Below, piece by piece: positions 1 through 10,172 of a stretch of 64,000 bases of DNA. Every line of letters begins with the position of its first letter. The stretch's first letter is position 1. Both the position numbers and the translations under genes were made by a program. The notes below the pieces were generated by a model. It was not told where the DNA came from and did not search any database. It saw nothing but the letters and a program-made list of their open reading frames with translations. Source of the stretch: Phyllobacterium brassicacearum (GTDB lineage Bacteria > Pseudomonadota > Alphaproteobacteria > Rhizobiales > Rhizobiaceae); contig NZ_PGGO01000003.1 of the NCBI RefSeq assembly GCF_003010955.1, positions 310,001 to 374,000 on the forward strand, given 5' to 3'.

Positions 1-318
1 GATCATGATATCTTCCGGCCTTACCCCGGGCGATTTGCCGAGCAAAGCTACCAGCCGCTTGTAGAACGCTTTCTTCGTCGCCGTGTCCCGGGGCTTACCC
101 GTCGTTATCGAGAACACGATAAAATCGTCGGAACGCGGCCCGCCAAAATAATTACGATCGAAGATCAGTTCGTTGGGGCGATGCTGATGAATGGCCTGAA
201 ACCGGTCGTCCGCCGGTACGTTGAACGCTTCGACCATCGCCTGATGCAAGCCGTCGGAAACAGCTTTCAGATATTCGGGCGATTTTCCTTCGATCAGTGA
301 AATGCGGGTAAATGGCAT
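1..318 (-). CDS. Tautomerase-family protein (3' end outside window)
   Basis: The reading frame starts at an ATG (318-316) behind a good AAGGAG ribosome site and runs off the left edge, so only the first 106 residues are visible. The protein begins Met-Pro; in the 4-oxalocrotonate tautomerase superfamily, Pro-1 after Met removal is the catalytic base. The following sequence (ISLIEGKSPEY, then HQAMVEAF, later DRFQAIHQH and FIVFSITTGK) matches the two-beta-alpha tautomerase fold of the larger tautomerase_2 type. The substrate cannot be told from sequence. It diverges from a LysR regulator whose dyads sit in the shared promoter region, so it is the likely regulated target. I am confident of the family, not of the reaction. 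Confidence 0.75.
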   Translation of the reverse strand, partial: MPFTRISLIEGKSPEYLKAVSDGLHQAMVEAFNVPADDRFQAIHQHRPNELIFDRNYFGGPRSDDFIVFSITTGKPRDTATKKAFYKRLVALLGKSPGVRPEDIMI

Positions 319-387
319 TGGAATTCTCCTTCCAGGGATGCGGTAGTCCAATGAACTTGACGCTGGATTTATAGGCGCGCATAATCA

Positions 388-433
388 TCCCGAAAATCAG
401 AAAATTTTGAAGAAACAGTCCTGAAAATCAGGA
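388..433. promoter_or_regulatory. Two similar dyads in the tautomerase/LysR divergent promoter
   Basis: TCCTGA-AAA-TCAGGA (419-433) is a perfect inverted repeat just upstream of the LysR start. A related imperfect copy, TCCCGAAAATCAGAA, starts at 388. The starts lie 31 bp apart, about three helical turns, which suits a LysR tetramer binding side by side. Operator function is inferred from position and symmetry. Confidence 0.5.
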
Positions 434-441
434 TAATTAAA

Positions 442-1332
442 ATGCGACGAATTACATTCGATCTTGATGTACTGCGGACATTTTCCACCGGAATGGAGCT
501 CGGCAGCTTTGCCAAGGCTGCTGACCGCCTCGGTCGCTCCACTTCCGCTGTGAGTGCGCAGCTGAAGAAACTGGAGCAGCAGGCCGAAACGCCGATCTTT
601 ATCAAGGCGGGTCGCGGTCTTGCGCTCACCGACGCTGGGGAGACCATGCTCGCTTACGCGCGACGTCTGCTTGACCTCAACGACGAAGCGGCAACTGCGA
701 TTCACGGCACCGAACTTGAGGGCTGGGTAAGGCTTGGTCTGCAGGAAGATTTCGGCGAGACCATCCTGCCGGAGGTCTTGGGGCAATTCGCGCGTGCACA
801 TCCGAAAGTGCGGATCGAGGCACGCGTGGCGCGCAATGCGGAGCTGATCGATCGCGTGACGTCGGGCAAGCTCGACTTGGCCCTGGCATGGAGCAGTGGT
901 GAAGTCACCCCCCATAGCGAGCACGTCGTCGACGTCCCGATGTGCTGGGTCGGACCTGCCGGAGAACCGAAGGAGTGGATAGCATCCGCTGAAGAGCCGC
1001 TGCCACTGGCATCGCTCGAGGCGCCCTGCCTGTTGCGGACTGCCGCAATCAACGCACTTGACCGCGCCGGCATTCCGTGGCGGCTGGCATTCATCAGTCC
1101 AAGTCTGGCGGGATTGTGGGCCGCCACTGCGGCGGGCCTTGGCGTGACCATCCGCACCCCGGTGGGCCTTCCTGCCAGCGTAAAACCTCTTGTGCCCGCA
1201 GACAGTGGATTGCCACAGCTACCGAGCCTTGGATTGGTTCTTCATCGCTCGGAAGCGCAATCCGAACCGGCAACGGCCCGTCTTGCGGCAATCATGCTGC
1301 AAGCGGTGCACAATGCGATACCGGGATTGTAA
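442..1332 (+). CDS. LysR-family transcriptional regulator
   Basis: This 296-residue protein has the standard LysR layout. A winged helix-turn-helix fills about residues 1-60 (LDVLRTFSTGMELGSFAKAADRLGRSTSAVSAQLKKLE), a linker helix follows, and an effector-binding domain runs from about 88 to 290 (GWVRLGLQEDFGETILPEVLGQF). The start is an ATG with AGGA eight bases upstream, inside the second dyad of the divergent promoter, so binding there would repress its own gene. It diverges from the tautomerase gene, the usual LysR arrangement of regulator and target. Its stop lies six bases from the convergent lpxC stop. The effector is unknown. Confidence 0.9.
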   Translation: MRRITFDLDVLRTFSTGMELGSFAKAADRLGRSTSAVSAQLKKLEQQAETPIFIKAGRGLALTDAGETMLAYARRLLDLNDEAATAIHGTELEGWVRLGLQEDFGETILPEVLGQFARAHPKVRIEARVARNAELIDRVTSGKLDLALAWSSGEVTPHSEHVVDVPMCWVGPAGEPKEWIASAEEPLPLASLEAPCLLRTAAINALDRAGIPWRLAFISPSLAGLWAATAAGLGVTIRTPVGLPASVKPLVPADSGLPQLPSLGLVLHRSEAQSEPATARLAAIMLQAVHNAIPGL

Positions 1333-1338
1333 CAGGAA

Positions 1339-2280
1339 TTATATCGCCCAAGGCGCAAAGACGGGGGCATTCACCGCGACAAGAGATGCGCCGCGGTTCT
1401 GGCCGCGTTTGCCAGCCATCTCGACAATCTCAAATGCAGTATGATCCGACAAGAGCGCACGAAGCACCGCCGCATTCAGCCGATGACCGCCGCGATAGGA
1501 GCGAAAACACCCGATGAACGGCGCTCCCGCTAACGCAAGATCGCCAATCGCATCCAGTGTCTTGTGGCGGACAAACTCGTCCTTGAAGCGCAGGCCACCG
1601 GGATTGATGACCGAATGGTCATCGCCGATGACCAGGGAGTTGTCCAGTGACGAGCCGAGCGCAAGGCCGGCGGCCCAGAGCTTTTCGACGTCGCGCATGA
1701 AACCGAACGTGCGCGCGCGCGAAATTTCTTTGCGGAAGATCGTCTCGTCCATGTCTCCGGCGAATTTCTGTCGACCGATAACCGGCGTCTCGAAATCGAT
1801 CTCGACTTCGTATCGTGTTCCGTCATAGGGACGGAATTCCGCCCACGAGGCACCAGCCTCGATGCGCGATGTTTTGAGGATGCGAATGAAACGGCGCTTT
1901 GCGGCCTGACGGACGAAACCGGCCTGTTCGAAAGCATCCAGGAATGCGGCGGAGGTTCCATCAAGAATGGGTACTTCCGGGCCATCGATCTCTATAACCA
2001 TGTTGTCAATGCCGGCTCCCGCGATCGCCGCCATGACATGCTCGACGGTACTGATCGTAACACCAGCCCGGTTGGCAAGGGTCGTTGAGAGATCCGTTGT
2101 GCCGACTTCGGACACCAGGGCCCTGATTTCGTGGCTGCCGCCACTGCCATCGATTCTTTGGAAAACGATGCCGGTATCGGGATCGGCGGGCGCAAACGCC
2201 ATCGTAACCGGCGTGCCGCTGTGCACACCCGCACCCGAAAGCGATATACGCTCTGCAATCGTCGTCTGGAAATCGCGCAA
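1339..2280 (-). CDS. lpxC: UDP-3-O-acyl-N-acetylglucosamine deacetylase
   Basis: LpxC is the zinc-dependent deacetylase that commits UDP-GlcNAc precursor to lipid A synthesis in the cytoplasm. Diagnostic motifs are visible: the zinc ligand region STVEHVMAAIAG, EIDGPEVPILDGTS, and HKTLDAIGDLALAG with the second zinc site (HKxxD). I place the start at a TTG (2280-2278) preceded by GAGG, giving 313 residues beginning MRDFQTTIAERISL, which matches the family's length and N-terminus. An ATG start at 2442 would add 54 residues unlike any LpxC. It follows ftsZ, but a strong terminator separates them, so it probably has its own promoter in 2,285-2,480. Start choice is moderately sure; the function is not in doubt. 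Confidence 0.93.
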   Translation of the reverse strand: MRDFQTTIAERISLSGAGVHSGTPVTMAFAPADPDTGIVFQRIDGSGGSHEIRALVSEVGTTDLSTTLANRAGVTISTVEHVMAAIAGAGIDNMVIEIDGPEVPILDGTSAAFLDAFEQAGFVRQAAKRRFIRILKTSRIEAGASWAEFRPYDGTRYEVEIDFETPVIGRQKFAGDMDETIFRKEISRARTFGFMRDVEKLWAAGLALGSSLDNSLVIGDDHSVINPGGLRFKDEFVRHKTLDAIGDLALAGAPFIGCFRSYRGGHRLNAAVLRALLSDHTAFEIVEMAGKRGQNRGASLVAVNAPVFAPWAI

Positions 2281-2480
2281 TAGAAACCTCGTGCCGGTGC
2301 CGGGCAGGAACACCCGAATTTTATTTTTGGCACGCTGCACGATCGGAATCAGCACAGCAGCTGCCATGTTGCGGCGCAAGATACAGTCGGTATCGTCTGA
2401 AACAAAATCACGGTTTCGAGACATTTGTAACGAGAGCATCATCTCCGCTGATCAGTTGTTTCAAAGCCTTTTCAAAAGCT

Positions 2481-2517
2481 TGAAAGAAAAATTCCGCCAT
2501 TGAGACAATGGCGGAAT
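2481..2517 (-). terminator. Intrinsic terminator after ftsZ
   Basis: Perfect 12-bp arms ATTCCGCCATTG (2491-2502) and CAATGGCGGAAT (2506-2517) with a three-base loop are followed, on the minus strand, by TTTTCTTTC. It lies 29 bases after the ftsZ stop and closes the dcw transcript ahead of lpxC. Confidence 0.85.
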
Positions 2518-2545
2518 TCATATTTTTTAACATTCCGTGAACGGA

Positions 2546-4240
2546 TCAGTTTGCCTGACGGCGGAGAAATGCCGGAATTTCAAGCTGATCGTCTTCGGAA
2601 GCCTGGCGCGTTTGCGGCTGGACCCGGCCCTGCTCGTCAAGCTGACCGCGGCGCGGCGCGTAGATGGACGCGTCTTGTGAAAGCGGACGGCGTGGTTCGG
2701 CCGGACGCATGGCGGGTTCCCGCGGCTGCGCTGGTTCCAACCGGGCGGTTTCGTCGTCGCGGCGGGTCAAGCCAGCAGTTAGGCGCTTCAAGAGACCCAT
2801 CGGACCACGATCTTCCTGGCTCTCATATGACGCCGGATCACGACCGTTATCGCGGGCGCCCATGTCGCGAGCATTGAGTTCCGCCTGAACGACCGGCGGG
2901 AAATCAGCAACATTGGGCATACGTGGCGCTGCAGCCGGCTGTGATGCAGGCGCCTGCATCTGCGGCTGAGGTTCCGGTTGAACCGGTGCCTGGGGAGCGG
3001 CAGCTACCGGAGCGTCGAAGACTTCCGGTGCTGGCGCCTGGAAGATGCGGCTCTGAGGGCGGAACTCCTGCTCGACCTGTTGTGGCGCGCGCTGCGGAAT
3101 ATCATGCTCGGCAGCGCGGATCGCTTCCGCGACCGGATCTGCGGCGCGGGCGGCCGGCTGCTGGACAACCGGACGTGCAACTGTCTCAACTCTTGCGGCT
3201 GCCTGCTGCGCGGGCTTGGCAATGGGCTTCAGAGGCTGGCGAAATTCGATCGGCGCGGGCGCCGACTCTCCAATCTGCTTATCGATGCCAGTTGCCACGA
3301 CAGAAACGCGGATGATGCCTTCGAGGCTTTCGTCAAAGGTAGCGCCGAGGATGATATTGGCATCCTGGTCAACTTCCTCACGGATACGAGTTGCAGCCTC
3401 ATCAACTTCAAACAGCGTCATGTCGCGGCCACCGGTGATCGAAATCAGCAGACCCTTGGCGCCACGCATGGAGGTTTCATCAAGCAGAGGATTGGCAATT
3501 GCAGCTTCAGCGGCAGCCATTGCACGGCCGTCGCCGGAGGCTTCGCCGGTGCCCATCATCGCCTTGCCCATCTCGCGCATGACCGAACGAACGTCGGCGA
3601 AATCGAGATTGATCAGGCCTTCCTTGACCATCAGGTCGGTGATGCAGGCAACACCGGAGTAAAGGACCTGATCGGCCATTGCGAATGCATCGGCGAAGGT
3701 CGTCTTGTCATTGGCAATGCGGAAGAGGTTCTGATTGGGAATGACGATGAGCGTATCGACATTCTTCTGCAGGTCTTCAATGCCCATATCGGCGGTGCGC
3801 ATGCGGCGCTGGCCTTCGAAATGGAAAGGCTTGGTCACGACACCAACCGTCAGGATGCCCTTTTCGCGTGCCGCGCGGGCAACGACGGGAGCAGCACCCG
3901 TACCCGTGCCGCCGCCCATGCCGGCGGTGACGAAGCACATATGTGTGCCGGACAGATGATCGTTGATCTCATCGATGCACTCTTCCGCAGCTGCGCGGCC
4001 AACTTCTGGCTGCGAACCTGCGCCGAGGCCTTCGGTCACCGCCGCACCGAGCTGAATCAGACGTTCAGCTTTGGACTGCGAAAGTGCCTGCGCATCGGTA
4101 TTGGCCACAACGAATTCAACACCGCGCAAACCGGCATTGATCATGTTATTGACCGCATTGCCACCGCCACCGCCAACACCAAAGACGGTGATCCGGGGCT
4201 TAAGCTCGGTAATATCCGGCTTTTGCAGATTGATACTCAT
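2546..4240 (-). CDS. ftsZ: Cell division protein FtsZ
   Basis: FtsZ is the tubulin-like GTPase that forms the cytokinetic ring. The 564-residue protein shows the T1 loop [14 protein letters not shown] near residue 20, the tubulin signature [10 protein letters not shown] near residue 110, the T7 region, a long Pro/Gln/Ala-rich linker from about 320 to 545, and the conserved C-terminal peptide [13 protein letters not shown] that binds FtsA and other anchors. The long linker is typical of the principal FtsZ of rhizobia. The ATG at 4240 has AAGGA upstream. It is the last gene of the cluster, 66 bases after ftsA, and is followed by an intrinsic terminator. Confidence 0.98.
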   Translation of the reverse strand: MSINLQKPDITELKPRITVFGVGGGGGNAVNNMINAGLRGVEFVVANTDAQALSQSKAERLIQLGAAVTEGLGAGSQPEVGRAAAEECIDEINDHLSGTHMCFVTAGMGGGTGTGAAPVVARAAREKGILTVGVVTKPFHFEGQRRMRTADMGIEDLQKNVDTLIVIPNQNLFRIANDKTTFADAFAMADQVLYSGVACITDLMVKEGLINLDFADVRSVMREMGKAMMGTGEASGDGRAMAAAEAAIANPLLDETSMRGAKGLLISITGGRDMTLFEVDEAATRIREEVDQDANIILGATFDESLEGIIRVSVVATGIDKQIGESAPAPIEFRQPLKPIAKPAQQAAARVETVARPVVQQPAARAADPVAEAIRAAEHDIPQRAPQQVEQEFRPQSRIFQAPAPEVFDAPVAAAPQAPVQPEPQPQMQAPASQPAAAPRMPNVADFPPVVQAELNARDMGARDNGRDPASYESQEDRGPMGLLKRLTAGLTRRDDETARLEPAQPREPAMRPAEPRRPLSQDASIYAPRRGQLDEQGRVQPQTRQASEDDQLEIPAFLRRQAN

Positions 4241-4306
4241 TTGTCTCGTTCCTTTTCGTCTTTACCGCCTCGCCGCTGCGGTATTTTTTTGGGTTTCCCC
4301 GATTGA

Positions 4307-5629
4307 TCAAAAACTCTCTCTCAGCCACTGGCCGATACGCTGAAAACGCCCACCCGTACCTGTCATCAGCGATGATGAACCGGCCTTTACAGAACGCTCT
4401 TCAATTCCTGCCACCTGCGGGTAGATCAGAAGACCAACCGCTGCAGAGAAAGCCGGCCCCTTGGCTGCTTCGGGAAGCCCCGTCACACCGAGAGGGCGGC
4501 CAATTCGCACATTGCGCGCCAGGATGCGGCGGGCCACCTCGGGCAGCCCTGCCAGTTGACTGGCTCCGCCCGTCAGGACGACGCGCTTGCCGACAATCTG
4601 GCCGTAGCCGGATTGATTGAGACGATCGCGCGCCAGCTCTAGCGTCTCCTCAACGCGGGCACGGATAATGCGTGTCAGAACAGCGCGCGGATACTGGTTG
4701 GGTACATCACGCCCGTCATTGCCGAGCGGCGAGACGCTGATGAGATCGCGGTCATCGGCAGCGCTGGGCAACGCCGAGCCGTGCATGACCTTCAGCCGCT
4801 CCGCATCATCCATATGCGCAGAAAGCCCGCGAGCCACGTCCATGGTCACGTGGTTGCCACCGATGGCGATGGCGTCAGCGTGAATGAACTTGCCTTCGGA
4901 GAAGACCGATATCGTTGTCGTGCCGCCGCCCATGTCGATACAGGCAGCGCCCATCTCGGCTTCGTCATCGACAAGTGCCGAAAGACCACTGGCGTAGGGC
5001 GTCGCAATCATTGCCTCCACCGACAAATGGCAACGGTTGACGCAAAGTTCGAGGTTGCGCAATGGCGCAGCGTCAGCTGTGAGCACATGCATTTCAACGC
5101 CGAGCGTATCGCCGATCATCCCGAGCGGATCGCGTATACCGCGCTCGCCATCGAGCCCATAGGCGATGGGCAGCGAATGAACCAGATGACGTTCGGTTGC
5201 GAGGGCCTGCTTCGCGCCTGCGGCAAGGACACGGCGGATATCGGCCTGGTCGACCTCATGCCCGCCGAGATTGATGCTCGCCGAAAAGCTCTCGCTCTTG
5301 AGACGGCCTGAGGAAATGTTGACGATCATTGAGTCGACGGTCAGACCGGCCATGCGCTCGGCTGCATCGACTGCGAGGCGGATCGCCTGTTCAGCAGCAT
5401 CCAGATTGACGATCACGCCGGATTTGATGCCGCGCGATTTCTGGTGACCGATCCCGAGCACTTCGATGCGGTGGGTACGGCCCGGCAGATGGGCGCTCTC
5501 TTCACGCGGACGCAGCCGCGCAATGATGCAGCATACCTTGCTTGAGCCAATATCAAGAACTGTTAGGGAGCGGGTCCGCTTTGCGGATGCCGCTCCAGCC
5601 GAGTTCGCTTTTCCGTTCAGAATACTCAT
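4307..5629 (-). CDS. ftsA: Cell division protein FtsA
   Basis: FtsA is the actin-like ATPase that tethers FtsZ to the inner membrane. In 440 residues one sees the phosphate-binding segments LDIGSSKVCC (about 25) and IDMGGGTTTISVF (about 232), the adenosine motif VVLTGGASQLAGLP (about 351), and a C-terminal amphipathic helix (RFQRIGQWLRESF) that serves as membrane anchor. The ATG at 5629 overlaps the ftsQ stop as ATGA, indicating translational coupling. Only 66 bases separate it from ftsZ. Confidence 0.97.
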   Translation of the reverse strand: MSILNGKANSAGAASAKRTRSLTVLDIGSSKVCCIIARLRPREESAHLPGRTHRIEVLGIGHQKSRGIKSGVIVNLDAAEQAIRLAVDAAERMAGLTVDSMIVNISSGRLKSESFSASINLGGHEVDQADIRRVLAAGAKQALATERHLVHSLPIAYGLDGERGIRDPLGMIGDTLGVEMHVLTADAAPLRNLELCVNRCHLSVEAMIATPYASGLSALVDDEAEMGAACIDMGGGTTTISVFSEGKFIHADAIAIGGNHVTMDVARGLSAHMDDAERLKVMHGSALPSAADDRDLISVSPLGNDGRDVPNQYPRAVLTRIIRARVEETLELARDRLNQSGYGQIVGKRVVLTGGASQLAGLPEVARRILARNVRIGRPLGVTGLPEAAKGPAFSAAVGLLIYPQVAGIEERSVKAGSSSLMTGTGGRFQRIGQWLRESF

Positions 5630-6567
5630 ACACGCTTCTCCGAACGCTTGGACGCCTTGTCGCGCGCCTTCAAATATTCAACGCGCTGTACCATCGCGTC
5701 TGGTGTCAAACGAACGACGACCCGGCCAGTCAGGCGCAGATCGACCGACGCGATATCACGCGACAGAAGTCCGGACTTGCGATCCATATCAACGATATCC
5801 GCTAGCGCTTTATCGATCCGGTATTCCGGCAGCATCAGCGTCACGCCACTCTTCATGACAAGATCCCAGCGACGGTCGCCAAGCCGCGCATAAGCCTTCA
5901 CCTCGCCTGCGATCTGTGGAAAGGCAGCCATCTGTGCCATCAACAGCTTCGCCTGCTTGTCTGCGCCGGCGCCGATCACCAATGGCAGGGCGGCACTGCG
6001 TCCGCCGGTGAATGGAACGATCACACGGCCGTCCGCGTCGATGACCGAGAGCTCGCTGCCATTCTGCCAGACTGCCATCGCCGTCCGCTCGTGGATCGAA
6101 ATCTGAATTGTGTTCGGATAGACCTTGAATACGTCGACGGATTCAACCCACGGCAATCCCGCGACAGCCTTCTGCGCATCGGCAGCACTCAACCCGACCA
6201 AGGAGGTTTCGCCGTCGAGGCCAAGAGCGCCGAGAACGTCGATCTCGGACGTTTCCTTATTGCCCACCACCTTGACGTCTTCGATGGCAAATCCAAATGT
6301 CGATGTCGTAACCTTGACGACTTCCGGCGCATGACCGCCGAGAATGGCCCCATAGGCACCGGTCAGCGCAAGAAACGCGACGGCACCAAATGTCCCGACA
6401 TGGTTCGGAATGGACACTTCGCCCTCAATGGTGCGCGCCAGCACGCGCGCCGGTTTGCGCAGGAATTTTGGCAAGACGATCCGGAAACGGCCAAAAGTCG
6501 CCGACCTGCCCGAAGACACCGGCGCAGCACCCCGAGGGTGCGCATTTTTGCCCTTCAACGCAAACAC
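5626..6567 (-). CDS. ftsQ: Cell division protein FtsQ
   Basis: FtsQ is a bitopic inner-membrane divisome protein linking early and late division proteins. A short basic cytoplasmic part is followed by one membrane helix (about 45-65, [16 protein letters not shown]), then a POTRA domain ([23 protein letters not shown]) and the FtsQ/DivIB beta domain. I choose the GTG at 6567 because GGAGG sits seven bases upstream; it gives 313 residues and a 13-base overlap with the end of ddlB. An ATG at 6588 would add only a few residues and has a poorer ribosome site. Confidence 0.94.
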   Translation of the reverse strand: MFALKGKNAHPRGAAPVSSGRSATFGRFRIVLPKFLRKPARVLARTIEGEVSIPNHVGTFGAVAFLALTGAYGAILGGHAPEVVKVTTSTFGFAIEDVKVVGNKETSEIDVLGALGLDGETSLVGLSAADAQKAVAGLPWVESVDVFKVYPNTIQISIHERTAMAVWQNGSELSVIDADGRVIVPFTGGRSAALPLVIGAGADKQAKLLMAQMAAFPQIAGEVKAYARLGDRRWDLVMKSGVTLMLPEYRIDKALADIVDMDRKSGLLSRDIASVDLRLTGRVVVRLTPDAMVQRVEYLKARDKASKRSEKRV

Positions 6568-7481
6568 GATGCGTCCTCCACCATCCAACTCAACAATTCA
6601 CCGAAGGTATGCCCCGCAGCTTTGGCGATATCAGGCACGAGAGAGGTGGGAGTCATGCCTGGCTGGGTATTCACTTCCAGCCAGATAAGCTCGCCATCTT
6701 CGGAAAAACGGTCGTCGTAGCGGAAGTCCGACCGGCTAATTCCTTTACATCCAATTGCCTGATGCGCCTTGAGTGCCAGTGTTTGTACTTTTTGGTAAAT
6801 TTTTAGTGAAATTTTAGCGGGAACCACATGATTTGATCCGCCTGCAACATATTTTGAATCATAATCATAGAACTGGTGCCCAACAGGGATGATCTCACAC
6901 ACACCGATGGCGACATCACCCATGACAGCACAGGTCAATTCCCGTCCATGGATGTAGCGCTCGACCATGACGGTATCGCCGTACTTCCAGTCGTTTGATG
7001 TGATGATTTGCGGCGGATGCGACTGATCCTCCTTGACGATCACAACACCAAAGCTCGACCCTTCACTGACCGGCTTGACCACATAAGGCGGCTTCATCGG
7101 ATGTAACGACGTGAAGTCGTGACGATCCATGACCCTGGCTTCCGCCACCGGAACGCCCGCCGCCTTGGCAACGATTTTCGCCTGCTCCTTGTTCATAGCC
7201 AGCGCCGAAGCAAGCACGCCAGAATGGGTATAGGGGATTTCAAGATATTCGAGGATGCCCTGAACGGTACCATCCTCGCCGAAGGGGCCATGCAGCGCAT
7301 TGAACACCACATCCGGCTTCAGCGCATTGAGAACGCTGGCAACATCGCGATCGACATCAACCCGCGTGACCCGATAGCCCTCCGCCTCCAGCGCATCGGC
7401 ACAGGCATTGCCAGAGGAAAGGCTCACCGGACGCTCCGATGAAAAGCCACCCATCAGCATTGCAACATGCTTTTTCGCCAT
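6555..7481 (-). CDS. ddlB: D-alanine--D-alanine ligase
   Basis: Ddl joins two D-alanines with ATP for peptidoglycan precursor synthesis. The 308-residue protein has the N-terminal motif [17 protein letters not shown], the ATP-grasp core ([19 protein letters not shown] at about 138) and the metal/product-binding end ([17 protein letters not shown] at about 275). The ATG at 7481 has GAGGGG eight bases upstream. It overlaps ftsQ by 13 bases. A 260-base gap separates it from murB, the largest break within the cluster, so a secondary promoter for ddlB-ftsQAZ may lie there. Confidence 0.96.
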   Translation of the reverse strand: MAKKHVAMLMGGFSSERPVSLSSGNACADALEAEGYRVTRVDVDRDVASVLNALKPDVVFNALHGPFGEDGTVQGILEYLEIPYTHSGVLASALAMNKEQAKIVAKAAGVPVAEARVMDRHDFTSLHPMKPPYVVKPVSEGSSFGVVIVKEDQSHPPQIITSNDWKYGDTVMVERYIHGRELTCAVMGDVAIGVCEIIPVGHQFYDYDSKYVAGGSNHVVPAKISLKIYQKVQTLALKAHQAIGCKGISRSDFRYDDRFSEDGELIWLEVNTQPGMTPTSLVPDIAKAAGHTFGELLSWMVEDASCLR

Positions 7482-7741
7482 CAAGGCAACCCCTCAACAC
7501 TTCCCCATCAAAGGCGGAAAAAGACATGAGTCGAGGCACATCCGGCGGCCGGGACCGCAGATACCCGAAGCTGATAAAAACCAGCCGACTCAAATCAGTT
7601 AACGCTTGCCCCTAAAGAATCAGAGAGTTGATTCGCTGACAAGTCCCCAATGATTCAACAATGAATTTTCGTGTAAAAAAATGTGTTCCATGGCTGAAAT
7701 GCGACATCGGCTTCGAAGAGCGCAACGCAGAGTTCCAGTGC
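7482..7741 (-). promoter_or_regulatory. murB-ddlB intergenic region, possible internal promoter
   Basis: This 260-base stretch has no convincing gene. On the minus strand it carries GAATCA-ACTCTC-TGATTC followed by TTTA (near 7,610-7,630), a weak hairpin with a short T-run, and AT-rich sequence around it. A promoter for the ddlB-ftsQ-ftsA-ftsZ tail would be expected here, but I cannot define -35 and -10 boxes with confidence. Confidence 0.3.
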
Positions 7742-8716
7742 TTAAAGCAGTTGCCCCATGAACTCGTCCACCTCTTGGCCCGGCCGGAACATCCCGAGAC
7801 GCTTGATCTCCCAGTGAAGTCGGATGCCCGATTTTTCCAGGACGCGCGAACGGATCGTTTCGCCCAAGATCTCAAGATCATGGCCGGTCGCCGTACCGGT
7901 ATTGATCATGAAGTTGCAGTGCATGGGAGACATTTGCGCACCGCCGATCATCAGGCCACGTCCGCCTGCCTTGTCGATTTCCTTCCAGGCCGAGGAACCG
8001 TCCGGGTTCTTGAATGTTGAACCGCCGGTTTTCTCGCGGATGGGCTGTACCGTCTCACGGTGTTGTTGCACGGCATCCATTGCCGCTTGAATGTCGCCCC
8101 TGTCGCCGGGCGAACCTTCGAACAATGCCGACGTGAAGATCAAGTCGTTCGGCGCCCCGGAGTGGCGGTAGGCGTAGCCCATATCCGCATTGGACAGGGT
8201 ATGCACCTCACCCTTGCGATCGAGAGCCCGCACTTCGACCACCCGCTCCCGCGTCTCGACGCCGTTGGCGCCGGCGTTCATGCGCAGTGCGCCGCCAATG
8301 CCACCCGGGATGCCGTGGTAGAAATGGAAGCCGGCAATGCCAGCCTCCAACGCCGCGGCCGCGACGCGTTTGTCCGGCGTGGCCGTGCCTGCCCTGAGCT
8401 GCGTTTCCGCTACGCGTTCAACCTCACCGAAGCCCTTCGCAGAAAGCCGCACCACAAAACCGCGTATGCCGCCATCGCGCACGAGGAGGTTGGACCCGAT
8501 GCCGACTGTCAGGATTGGATATTCTTCAGGAACGGCCTTGAGGAATGCCGACAGATCTTCCTCATCGGCCGGCTGGAACAGGACCTCGGCCGGGCCGCCT
8601 GCACGGAACCACGTCACTTTTTCCATGCCCATATTGGGCGTCAAACGCCCGCGCAGGCCCGAGAATCGATCGCCCAGCTTTTTCAACAGGGCTTCGCCAT
8701 CAACCAATGAGTACAT
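7742..8716 (-). CDS. murB: UDP-N-acetylenolpyruvoylglucosamine reductase
   Basis: MurB is the flavoenzyme that reduces UDP-GlcNAc-enolpyruvate to UDP-MurNAc with NADPH. FAD-binding segments are plain in 324 residues: [20 protein letters not shown] (about 70), [16 protein letters not shown] (about 138), and the [12 protein letters not shown] segment near 235, whose Ser is the expected proton donor. The ATG at 8716 follows murC after 55 bases. Its 3' end is followed by the 260-base gap before ddlB. Confidence 0.97.
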   Translation of the reverse strand: MYSLVDGEALLKKLGDRFSGLRGRLTPNMGMEKVTWFRAGGPAEVLFQPADEEDLSAFLKAVPEEYPILTVGIGSNLLVRDGGIRGFVVRLSAKGFGEVERVAETQLRAGTATPDKRVAAAALEAGIAGFHFYHGIPGGIGGALRMNAGANGVETRERVVEVRALDRKGEVHTLSNADMGYAYRHSGAPNDLIFTSALFEGSPGDRGDIQAAMDAVQQHRETVQPIREKTGGSTFKNPDGSSAWKEIDKAGGRGLMIGGAQMSPMHCNFMINTGTATGHDLEILGETIRSRVLEKSGIRLHWEIKRLGMFRPGQEVDEFMGQLL

Positions 8717-8771
8717 TCTATCCTTCCAGCAGCCTCAGCCCCAAACATCCCACCCGGAGCAACCGCCAAAC

Positions 8772-10172
8772 TTAGAGCGCAGCCAGTTCCTTTGGCAAGG
8801 CATAGGCCCACTGGGTGATACTGCCTGCACCAAGAAAAATCACAAAATCATCTGGTTTGGCGATTTCGGCTATCAACGGGGCGACTTCCTGCGGGCCATT
8901 GATATAGCGCGCGTCGCGATGGGCGGCAGTTCTGATGCGGGAAACCAGTGCCTCGGATGTGATGCCTTCGATCGGATCCTCGCCGGCCGTGTATACCGGC
9001 GCAACGACGACGGTGTCCGCATCGTTGAAACAGGCAGCGAATTCGTCGAACAGACTGGCAAGGCGCGTAAAGCGGTGTGGCTGGACAACAGCAACTACGC
9101 GGCCCTTGGCGGAATCGCGCGCTGCCTTCAGCACAGCCTTTATCTCGACGGGATGATGGCCGTAATCGTCGAAAATCTCGACGCCGTTCCATGTTCCCGT
9201 ATGGGTGAACCGGCGTTTGACCCCGCCGAATGACGACAGCCCTTTTTTGATATCGTCAGCAGAAATGCCAAGCTCATGCGCCACTGCGATTGCTGCCGTG
9301 GCGTTGGAGACGTTATGGCGGCCCGGCATTGGTAGGCGAAGGCCGGTGATCTCGATCGTTCCTCCGGTCTTGCGCTTGGCGATCTGGACATCGAAACGCG
9401 AGCTGGCGCCGTCTACGACAAGGTTGACGAAACGCACATCTGCCTGTGGATTTTCGCCATAGGTGATGACCCGGCGATCCTCGATGCGCGACACCAGCGA
9501 CTGCACTTCGGGATGGTCCAGGCACATCACGCCGAATCCATAAAACGGAACATTCTCGACGAATTGCCGGAAAGCTTCCCGAACCCGATCGAACGTTCCG
9601 TAGTGATCGAGATGTTCCGGATCGATATTGGTGACTACTGCAACGTCGGCCGGAAGCTTCAGGAACGTGCCGTCGCTCTCATCCGCCTCCACGACCATCC
9701 AGTCTCCCTCGCCCATGCGTGCATTGGTGCCATACGCATTGATGATGCCGCCATTGATGACGGTCGGATCGAGATTACCCGCGTCGAGCAAGGTGGCAAC
9801 CATCGAGGTCGTCGTCGTCTTGCCGTGCGTGCCGCCGATGGCAACAGCCTTGCGAAAGCGCATGAGTTCAGCCAGCATTTCCGCGCGGCGGACGACTGGC
9901 AGCAGCCTTTCACGCGCAGCGATCAGTTCCGGATTGGACTTCTTGATGGCTGTCGACACGACGACCACTTCGGCGTCGCCTACGTTCTCGGCCTTGTGGC
10001 CGACGAAGATCTCGATGCCCTTTTCACGCAGACGCTGCACATTGGCGCTGTCCGCCTGGTCGGACCCCTGAACCCTGTAGCCGAGATTATGCAGGACTTC
10101 GGCAATGCCGCTCATGCCGATACCGCCGATACCGATGAAATGAACAAGGCCGATGTTGAGCGGCATCTTCAT
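8772..10172 (-). CDS. murC: UDP-N-acetylmuramate--L-alanine ligase
   Basis: MurC adds L-alanine to UDP-MurNAc using ATP. The 466-residue protein shows the N-terminal Rossmann motif [17 protein letters not shown], the Mur-ligase P-loop [14 protein letters not shown] (about 112) and the central EADESDGTF segment. The start ATGAAGATG at 10172 overlaps the murG stop by four bases (ATGA), so translation is coupled. Length and order match rhizobial dcw clusters. Confidence 0.98.
   Translation of the reverse strand: MKMPLNIGLVHFIGIGGIGMSGIAEVLHNLGYRVQGSDQADSANVQRLREKGIEIFVGHKAENVGDAEVVVVSTAIKKSNPELIAARERLLPVVRRAEMLAELMRFRKAVAIGGTHGKTTTTSMVATLLDAGNLDPTVINGGIINAYGTNARMGEGDWMVVEADESDGTFLKLPADVAVVTNIDPEHLDHYGTFDRVREAFRQFVENVPFYGFGVMCLDHPEVQSLVSRIEDRRVITYGENPQADVRFVNLVVDGASSRFDVQIAKRKTGGTIEITGLRLPMPGRHNVSNATAAIAVAHELGISADDIKKGLSSFGGVKRRFTHTGTWNGVEIFDDYGHHPVEIKAVLKAARDSAKGRVVAVVQPHRFTRLASLFDEFAACFNDADTVVVAPVYTAGEDPIEGITSEALVSRIRTAAHRDARYINGPQEVAPLIAEIAKPDDFVIFLGAGSITQWAYALPKELAAL

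Noticed and set aside
2978-4306. Long open frame of 442 codons on the plus strand
   Set aside because: It is antisense to ftsZ, is Arg/His/Cys-rich, lacks a ribosome site and has no recognisable domain; it results from codon bias of the real gene.
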